Assembly (NCBI GenBank): GCA_029204225.1
Contig: CM055111.1
Location: 9,108,188 to 9,172,187 of the forward strand
Source: Diphasiastrum complanatum
Taxonomy: Eukaryota > Streptophyta > Lycopodiopsida > Lycopodiales > Lycopodiaceae
Length of the DNA stretch: 64,000 bases
Direction of reading: 5' to 3'
How positions within the stretch are numbered: position 1 is the stretch's first letter; every line of letters starts with the position of its first letter. A program made the position numbers and the translations under genes. Of the stretch, positions 56,760-64,000 are shown piece by piece. The notes beneath the pieces were generated by a model that was given only the letters and a program-made list of their open reading frames with translations, was not told the origin of the DNA and made no database searches.

Positions 56760-58380
56760 TCAAACTGGACCAAAGTGCGCATGTACATCGATGACATACA
56801 TGGGTTACAACTACAAATTGGAGCTAATGTGGAAGCAGCCAGATGGTCAAATTTGGATTCAACAATGCAATTAGCTTTGATTTATGAGCAAAAATGCCCT
56901 TCAACAACTAAAATGTCCCAAAAACAAGAGTTGACTGCAATCAACACATCTTATAATACATTTGGGGCTCCAAAGTCTCAGTCTGGTATCCGTCAATTTC
57001 ATAAGTCACACATCTCGACTGGAGTCTCCAAGGATAACAAAAGTAGCAATAATTCCAATTTCTTGGGTTGATGACTTATTAGATGTCCTTAAAGGAGCAC
57101 AAGTGTTTTCAAAGATTGATCTCCGCTCTGGATATTATCAAATCAAAGTAAGCGAGGAGGATCAACACAAGACTGCTTTCCGAATAGACATGGGGCATTA
57201 TCAATTCAAAGTTATGCCTTTTGGTTTAACCAATGCACCGGCTATCTTCCAGGCATTGATGAATCGAATCTTTGGGCCATACATGTACAAATTTATCTTG
57301 GTGTTCTTTGATGACATATTGATTTATAGCCGGAACTTAAAAAGAACATGCTTAGCATTTGGAAGTGGTTTTGGAATTGTTGCAGGAATATAACTTGTTC
57401 GCCAAGATGTCAAAATGTGAGTTCGCCTAACAAGAGATTGAGTATTTGGGGCATATGGTGACTAACAATGGCATCAACATAAGGTCGAGGTGGTTAAAAA
57501 CTGGAAGAGCCCTAAAAATTTGCGACATTTAAGAGGACTTCTGGGATTTGCATCTTATTATCGATGATTCATATTCAATTTTTCAAGGATAGCAACAACA
57601 CTCGCGCACTTGTTGAGGAAAGGAAAATTCAAATGGAGTGAAGATGCTCAGAGGAGCTTCAATCAATTAAAGGTTTCCTTGGTGAATGCTCCAGTTTTGG
57701 TATAACCAGACTTCAGTTTACCTTTTAAGGTAACTGTTGATGCAAGTGAAAGTGGATTAGGAGCCATACTAAGCCAAAAGGATGGTGTGATTGCCTATGA
57801 GAGTCGAAAATTGACCATATCCTACATATGACAAGGAGATATTGGCTATAGTTCATGCATTGAAAAATGGCGACACTACCTTTATGGGCCAAAATTCATC
57901 ATTAAAAGTGATCATCGTAGCCTTAAGTATTTCATAACCCAAAAGCAGCTTACGGACAAACAAAAGAGATGGTTAGCACAAATTCAAGCATATGACTTTG
58001 TTATTGAATATCTCAAGGGCAAGGAAAATCAAGCTGCTGATGCTTTATCTAGGTTCTGGAGAATGCAAATGTGTGATACAGGCAAATCTTTAGAGGAGTA
58101 TTAAACTGTTCCTCCCCAAGATGTAGAGGAAAATTACATGTCCACAAAACAAGATCAGGCCTCACAAGGGATGTATTACATGTTAGAAAAATACATGCTG
58201 AATCCCCTCATTTCTTTAAAAAAATGACTGGAAGTCCGTCATCTTGGATGAGTATACTAAGGATGTAACTGTGACGCAAATTTTGGAAAGCTTATCGGAT
58301 CCCAAAGTTGGGGAACAGTGTCGTCACCAACTTAAAGATGGAATTTTGGTATACAACAATAAAAAGATATCCCAGTGCCA
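56760..58380 (+). pseudogene. Gypsy gag-RT-RNase H fragment
   Basis: Plus-strand Ty3/gypsy with an internal deletion. A gag piece (MRMYIDDIHGLQLQIGANVE) is joined at ~57,065 to RT ([44 protein letters not shown] with FFDD for the usual FIDD). Then follow a shifted frame with NNGINIRSRW-type sequence, RNase H (VTVDASESGLGAILSQKDGV, IIKSDHRSLKYF, KENQAADALSR) and a start of the integrase linker. Many stops; no LTR. Confidence 0.85.
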
Positions 58381-58639
58381 GTTTCAAAGCTGGTATATCT
58401 GTATTTCTGGGTACTTGTGTGATCTTTGCTGGTACTCTTTGGAGTGTGAGGGCAAAACAAGTTTTGCGACATGTTTCGTGTCACGTCGTTGGTTACGTTT
58501 CCATCGTTGGTTTCGTTTTGCTCATCTGCTTTCCTCTCGTACTAGACCGCAAAAGATTCTCGTGCCAGACCACAAAAGATTCTCATTCATGAACCTTTCG
58601 TGTTCGCAAACCGTTCGTCTTCGTCTCCTTTGACTTTTA
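58381..58639. other. Copia G 3' untranslated or LTR piece
   Basis: No gene. Words like TTTCGTGTTCGCAAA recur, suggesting the 3' end of the neighbouring copia G. Confidence 0.35.
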
Positions 58640-60830
58640 TGTTCGCAAAACTTTTTGTGTTTCGTGTCTCCTGACTTTCGTGTTCATGAACATCTTCGTC
58701 TGGCCAAGGGCTGAAAGCTAGCAAGGCTTCATAAACAGAAACGTTTTGTTTCTTCAGTTCCCTCTCAAAGTATGATAGCTTTACGATCCCGAGACTGCTC
58801 CTTTGTCTCTCAAAGAGTCCTTTGTCCAAGGCTTTAGTGAAGATTTAGCAACCATGTCTTTCGTTCTGATGAAGGTGGTTTGCAACATCTTCGTTTTAAT
58901 TAGATCCCTGATCAAGTGGTACTTGATCGCAATGTGCTTCATTCTGGAATGAAACACGGGATCTTTCGTCAGGTGTATTGCAGAGGTGTTGTCCATGTGC
59001 AAGACCAGAGGATCGTTCCTTGTTTCGTTCAATTCGTCTAGGAACCACCTTAGCCAGATTATTTTGTTGGCCATCTTTGCTACTGCAGCATATTTTGCTT
59101 TGTAGGATGACTGGATTACAACGGTCTACTTCTTGCTGACCCAGAGAACTGCTGCTCCTGATGCAATGGTGCATCCTCTTGAGACACTTTGACAGTCGTC
59201 TTTGAGAAATGCCCAGCTAGCATCACTGTAGGAAAGTATCCTGAAACCTGCATCACAACAATAACAAAAGCCATAATCCCTCGTTAATTGAAGATATTGC
59301 AAAATGCATTTTGCAATCTTCCAATGTGTCGAGCCTGGATTTGTACAGAATTGGCTCATCCTAAACACTACATAAGCAATATCAGGACGTGTGTTGTCTT
59401 CAAGGTACATCAGTGATCCTATCAGCTTCCTATAAGGTGTGAATTGCATTTGTTCTCTCTCTTCCTCAGTCTTTGGACAGTCGTCGCTTGTCAGCACCGT
59501 CCCTGCGAGCATCGAAGTGTTCACTCCTTTGCAGTTCAGCATCCCAAAGTCCTCTAGGATCTTCTGGGTGTATTTGGACTGGTGAAGGTATAACTTACCT
59601 CCCTCGTAGTCCCTTTCAATTTGTAAGCCTAGATAACACTTGACTTCTCCCAGATCCACTATCTCGAAATATTTTGAGATGTCTACCTTTACTTCAGCAA
59701 TTAGCTGCTCACTCCTGCAAAGTATCAGAGTGTCGTCCACATATACAGCCACTATGATGATCTGTCCATCTGTAACTCTGACATATACATTAGAATAAGC
59801 CAACAGAGGCTTGAATCCTAATGATTTCAGGGCTTGATCTTTCTTCTTGTACCATTGTCGGGCTGATTGTTTCAGACCGTAGATACTTCTATTCATTCTG
59901 CATGCATAGTCAAGAAGTGAATTCGAGACATATCCTGGGAGTTGATCCATGTAGACCTCTTCATCTAATTCGCCATGCAAGAAGACTGTCTTCTCATCCA
60001 CAATGTGGATCCTGAGGTCATAAGCTGCTGCATATGCAAATAACAAACGTAGGGATGAATGTTTGACGACAAGAGAGAAGGTTTTAGAGTAGTCAATACC
60101 ATATCTCTGATAGAAATCTTTCGCTACCAGTATTGCCTTGTATTTCGTAATGTTCCCATCTGGTCCGTATTTGAGCTTGAAAACCCATTTGCATTTGATA
60201 ATCTTGCGCTTATGTGATAATGGCTCCAACGTCCATACTTGGTTCTTCCTCATGGACTCCATCTCTTTGTTCATGGCTTGGATCCATCTATACTTCTCTG
60301 GACTATCAATCGCTTCCTCAAAAGTCTGTGGTTCGCCACTGAATCTGCACAACTCTTCTAATGTGGGAGCTGAGCTACCTGACACATATCTTGCTGGTGC
60401 TCTTCGTGGTCTTGTCGACCTTCTGGGAGATCCTCTTGGGACAGCTACACCTTTGCCTTTGTCTGCTCTACTCGGTCCGGAACCATCTTGGTTTACAAGA
60501 ACTACGGCGGCAGGTTGCCTCTCGAATCTTTTTTCATCAAATTCATCGTTCGAATGGAAGGCGACTCGAAAATCTTTGTTTTCTTGTTCGTCCTCTACTC
60601 CCTCTGTCATTGGCGGCAGGTCATAGTACTGTCTCTCCAAAACTTCATAGCTGACGATATCGTCACTGGCCATTGTCCTGCTCTCATCGAATCTGACATC
60701 TCTCACTGTTTTCATAGTGTTTGTGTCTGGCATGTAGACTCTGTAGTATGACAAATTGTTGTCATAACCTACCAGAAATCTCTGTTCGGCTTTCTCATCA
60801 ACCTTCTTTCGAAGCTTATCAAGAATACAT
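58640..60830 (-). pseudogene. Copia G integrase end, RT and RNase H
   Basis: Minus-strand frame almost unbroken for ~550 codons. Integrase C-terminus (RFLVGYDNNLSYYRVYMPDT, VRDVRFDES), a linker with a basic stretch (SPRRSTRPRRAPARY), RT (CKWVFKLKYGPDGNITKYKA, EKTVFLHGELDEEVYMDQLP, AVYVDDTLILCRSE) and RNase H (SYSDASWAFLKDDCQSVS, SGAAVLWVSKK). A TAG at ~59,124 replaces Gln in SKKQ; the frame then continues (YAAVAKMANKIIWLRWFLDE, HMDNTSAIHLTKDPVFHSR, HIAIKYHLIRD). Gag, protease and the integrase core are missing. Confidence 0.9.
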
Positions 60831-61303
60831 TAGAGAAACTTAGAGCCCGATGAGGCCTTTGAAAAAGACGCTTTTTTATTTTTTTTATTTTTTTCGCCAT
60901 GTGGGCCAATTGAAACCTTAGCTTTGGGGTTCTACGTAACGTAGAATTTTTCAAATATAAATAAAACAAAAACTTTTTAAATATATTGCTGTTTAATCGG
61001 ACAGCATGTGGAAATGCTATTGGTTGATGAGGCCTACCCTTCCAGCTCATCACTGCCTGAAGAGACCCAAAAATATTGAAAATGAATATGACAGATGGTT
61101 GAGATGAGAAAATCGATGTACTATTAATGTGTATACATTGTCAAACCATGGTTAACAGGGATAACCAGAGTTAATTTGTGGGGTCAAATAGATCAGTGTT
61201 TCAAATTTTTGCCAACACTTTTTCTCAAATTCATGGCTATTTGTCTACACAAATTTTTAGATTCATAGTTCATTGTGTCAGATTTTTGCATGCAAATTAC
61301 GAA
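60831..61303. other. Spacer, nothing recognised
   Basis: AT-rich junction between copia G and copy 2 of the multi-gene element; its right part should hold the gene R promoter. I saw no CACGTG cluster like that at 16.1-16.4 kb. Confidence 0.35.
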
Positions 61304-62670
61304 TGGCGCCATCAAGGAAGCCGTGCTCCTCAATCGACTCTGTGCTTCTATTCAATGAGACAAATGATAATGGATTATGGGTGCCAAGAAAATATTAAAA
61401 AACTCTTGGATTTTGATGCATCCATCATCAAGAGGAGCATTTCAAAAAAGGAAAAAGTCAAAACTATCATTTCGATCTTATTGGAAGGCCAGAATTTTGG
61501 ATTTCAGAACATCATCAAGAGAAAAATCTATTTCTGAAATTCTAATCCAACATGTATATATGCATTCAGAGATAAATGTGCAAGGATTCAACCGTCAGGA
61601 TCACAAAAAAAAAACAACTGTGAGTATTAATATTTTTGATACTTTGATTTTTGTCATTTCTTAAATATCTAATAGTAAACTTGCCAATCTGATCATTTTT
61701 CTCTTGCAGATTTATATCCATCCGACATAAATGAATGGGAACCGAGTGGATCTTTAGCAAGTGTGTTAGATGTTATTCACACTGATATTGGACAGCTGCC
61801 ATATCGAGGTAGAGCTGCAAAAGATCTAGCTAATCGTGGAATCTTTTTTTATGAATCAATGTACATTCCTAATACAAAAGGAAATTTTGGACAGATAGTA
61901 CCAATTCCATTACCTAGCTTTGAAAGTAATGAATGGATTGCACCAGATGCTACAGTTTCAGAATCATTTTGTTGCAAGATATATAATGATGTAAAAAATT
62001 CATTAAAAATGAGCACCAGATAAAAAACAGTCAGCTTGAGTTGGTTTATTTCCTTGAATATATTTGTGGATTTCTTTTGAAGTGTTAATGTACACAAAAT
62101 CCCAACGATGTTTGTATGCAAAAATTTATCAGATAGTTTATTATATGAACTTATGGATGAAGGCTGGGACAAAAGATCAGATGGAGAAATAAAATGCAGA
62201 ATTAAAATGTCTTTCATGTGCTTCCATTATCAAATTGAAAAACAAATGTTGAGCTTATGCTTCCATTATCAAAGATGGAAAAAAAATAAAGGTAAATGGG
62301 TGCCACTCGATCAAGACTTGGAAGCCAGTGGACATTCAAAACGATAAAATATTGAAATTATATACAATGATGCTGTTTTTGACATGTGTTGAGGTGGAAG
62401 AAGATTGGAGTCTAAACTATATCCGGCGGGAACTATTGCTCCTACAAGATGATGCACTTTCAGACTTCAGATTCATTTTCAATGGTAAATCATAAGTAAC
62501 TATAAACACTCGATCTTTTATGAATAGTTTCAATCAAAACTTTCTAATACAAACTCTGTACTAATTCTAACTAGCTTTGTATTAGTTTTATGCAGGTACG
62601 TAAAAGACATGAGCTCGAGATCAAATGCAGAGATATTGGCGAAACAATCCAACTTATGGAAGAACATTGA
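61304..62670 (+). pseudogene. Gene R, copy 2 (longest copy)
   Basis: ATG at 61,304 (MAPSRKPCSSIDSVLLFNET) continues with DNGLWVPRKY. A one-base deletion and a small insertion relative to copy 1 shift the frame before NVQGFNRQDHKK and a donor near 61,620. After TTGCAG (~61,710): DINEWEPSGSLASVLDVIHT, DIGQLPYRGRAAKDLANRG, GQIVPIPLPSFESNEWIAP to TAA at 62,023. Further exon-like blocks: FVCKNLSDSLLYELMDEGWD (62,108), KKNKGKWVPLDQDLEA, WSLNYIRRELLLLQDD (62,410) and a last exon ending ETIQLMEEH, TGA 62,668-62,670. I recognise no domain. It converges with the Ulp1 3' end, as in copies 1 and 3. Confidence 0.55.
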
Positions 62671-62687
62671 GATTCACTATCAGCAAA

Positions 62688-62906
62688 TACATGCCAATGT
62701 CTTTTTATCATTATAGAAAAATTGCATTCCATTATTAGATTATGGACACAAGCTGATTGTAAGAATCTATTGTGATATCAATTAAAAAAATCCATAAACG
62801 GCTTGTTTACAAGTAAAATGATTGTAATTTTTTTTTTATGTCTCTCTATTTACAAATAGATCTCTATTCAATCAATTTTTCTATATTTTCTATATCAGTA
62901 TTAGGA
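62688..62906 (-). pseudogene. H3-Ulp1 gene 3' end, copy 2
   Basis: Homologous to 25,180-25,405 read on the minus strand: the last Ulp1 codons (PNTDIENIEKLIE and stop at about 62,872) and the 3' region shared with gene R. The copy breaks off at about 62,906. Confidence 0.6.
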
Positions 62907-63638
62907 ACCCCCTTCATCTTTTTCACACCTTCATAAAAAATGCGACATAGTGGCCAGAATGCCTTGGAATCAATTTTAGGGCCACCTTCGTCTCTTTTGA
63001 ATTTTTTTTGCCTTCACTCTAGAGGCACTTTCAAAATCTACATACCTTCAGTCTAAGGGCACCTTCAAGTTTTTCGGGTTTTTGCCAACAATGGCAAATT
63101 TGGGGTAATGTTTGGCTGGTGAAACCTACTACAGGGCAGTACAATGAGGCATAATTACTTCTAAATCATTATTACTTACTTCTGGCAAGGTAATAGAGTG
63201 TTTGGAAGTGGTAAATTCAGTATGGGTACAAATAGCAAAATTGTGTGGCGAAAGCTAGTATTGGTGATGGAAGTGCAGTTTGGAGGCATGACTACTCATC
63301 ATTGGAGACAATTTGGAGAGGGAAAGCAATCACAAGTGAGAGGTAGGCACGGTATGCCAGTTAGAGGTGAAAAATTCTTGCGATCAAGTTCAACTCTTGG
63401 AGTTCGAACCAACCAACGTCAAGTGGCATGATAGTCAGATTGGGGACGAGTCAATTGGTCGAGAGTGCAATAGACTCTCTATATGAGCATTGTTTTTACA
63501 TAATATTTTGTGTGCCAAACCTGGTGGTTTGATGGTGTGCTTGAGTGTGAGTCAAGTACATGATAGCAGGGATATGCATAACATCTTTTGGACACTCAAG
63601 ACGCTATTGCAATATATTTCTTTATTCCTATCACATTT
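62907..63638. other. No gene recognised
   Basis: 62,907-63,090 has words resembling copia LTR sequence near 55,000 (GGCGAAGGTGCCT-like) and ends in CCAACA, so it may be an LTR scrap. The rest is non-coding interior of a small plus-strand LTR element. Confidence 0.35.
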
Positions 63639-63866
63639 GAGCTTAAGGGAGAGTGTTAGAAATGAAAGTTGATCTGATTCATATTTCGTAAGCTTCAAGT
63701 GTACTATAATTAGTGTACAGTTAATTAGATTTGTTGTAGTCTGTTGTGTTCGGGACAAGACCCACTATTGTCATATCAGTCGGGCACTGATCCCGTAGAC
63801 AACTACTTGGGTTAGCCGAGTAGCCACACATGTAGGAAAAACTTAGCCTATACAGAGTTATATACA
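63639..63866 (+). repeat. Polypurine tract and short LTR
   Basis: GAGCTTAAGGGAGAG (63,639-63,653) is followed by TGTTAGAAATGAAAG and ends near TATATACA at 63,866: a copia-style polypurine tract and a 213-bp 3' LTR. No copia coding sequence lies upstream within the window. Confidence 0.6.
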
Positions 63867-63870
63867 ATGG

Positions 63871-64000
63871 TGTTGGATTATTCTCCTACTAATCGACTAA
63901 TCGACATTTTAATCTTTGTCCAATTCTTATCCAAACCTGCAATTTTCTTCGTGTTTCTACGTAGTCTGCAGAACTACTTGAAAATTGCTCACAAATGGCT
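63871..64000 (+). repeat. LTR of family F, cut by window end
   Basis: Starts TGTTGGATTATTCTCC and matches the reverse complement of 9,720-9,851. Continues beyond the window. Confidence 0.7.

Overview
The window is nuclear DNA of a land plant with a large, transposon-filled genome. The grounds are copia and gypsy LTR retrotransposons with plant-type tRNA-iMet primer sites (TGGTATCAGAGC), GT-AG introns, AT-rich spacers with long CT and GT microsatellites, and one recognisable host gene, RAD9, whose protein reads like plant RAD9. I cannot name the species. Everything here was read by eye; no search was run, and family assignments rest on motifs I recognise.

Layout. 1-4.4 kb holds copia debris and microsatellites. 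4.4-8.4 kb is a deleted minus-strand gypsy element with an integrase end and an unusual coiled-coil ORF between two long direct repeats. 8.5-10.8 kb is a minus-strand copia 3' half with its LTR. 10.8-11.9 kb is a fragment (copy 3) of an unfamiliar multi-gene element. 12.5-25.8 kb is the largest copy (copy 1) of that element, split at 17,018-23,448 by a young copia (element A). 26.1-34.8 kb is a plus-strand copia (B) split by a Gag-only LTR element at 26,805-31,812. 34.8-36.2 kb is a minus-strand gypsy pol fragment. 38.4-39.4 kb is a lone LTR. 39.85-40.4 kb is an ~87-bp tandem repeat directly upstream of the RAD9 gene (40.7-43.3 kb). 44.4-52.2 kb holds a minus copia remnant, then a plus copia (C) split by a pol-deleted minus copia (D, 47,527-52,095). 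52.2-60.8 kb holds gypsy and copia fragments. 61.3-62.9 kb is copy 2 of the multi-gene element. Two LTR ends close the window.

The most interesting object is the multi-gene element. Copy 1 carries four genes: T (plus; coiled coil, then a putative transposase-like region with a Cys/His motif), X (minus; unknown), a fusion gene (plus) and R (minus; unknown). The fusion gene starts with a histone H3-like domain and runs in the same frame, without a frameshift, into a Ulp1/C48-type cysteine protease. Genes X and H3-Ulp1 diverge from a shared spacer with six CACGTG boxes. Genes H3-Ulp1 and R converge, and that arrangement recurs in copies 2 and 3, which marks it as a repeated, probably mobile unit. 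The H3-like N-terminus keeps the Lys4 position but has Ala where H3 has Lys9. I know of no described element with this fusion.

Most coding regions are decayed. Their in-frame stops are mostly TAG or TGA where the family has Gln or Arg. That fits deamination of methylated CAG and CG sites, as expected for silenced plant transposons.
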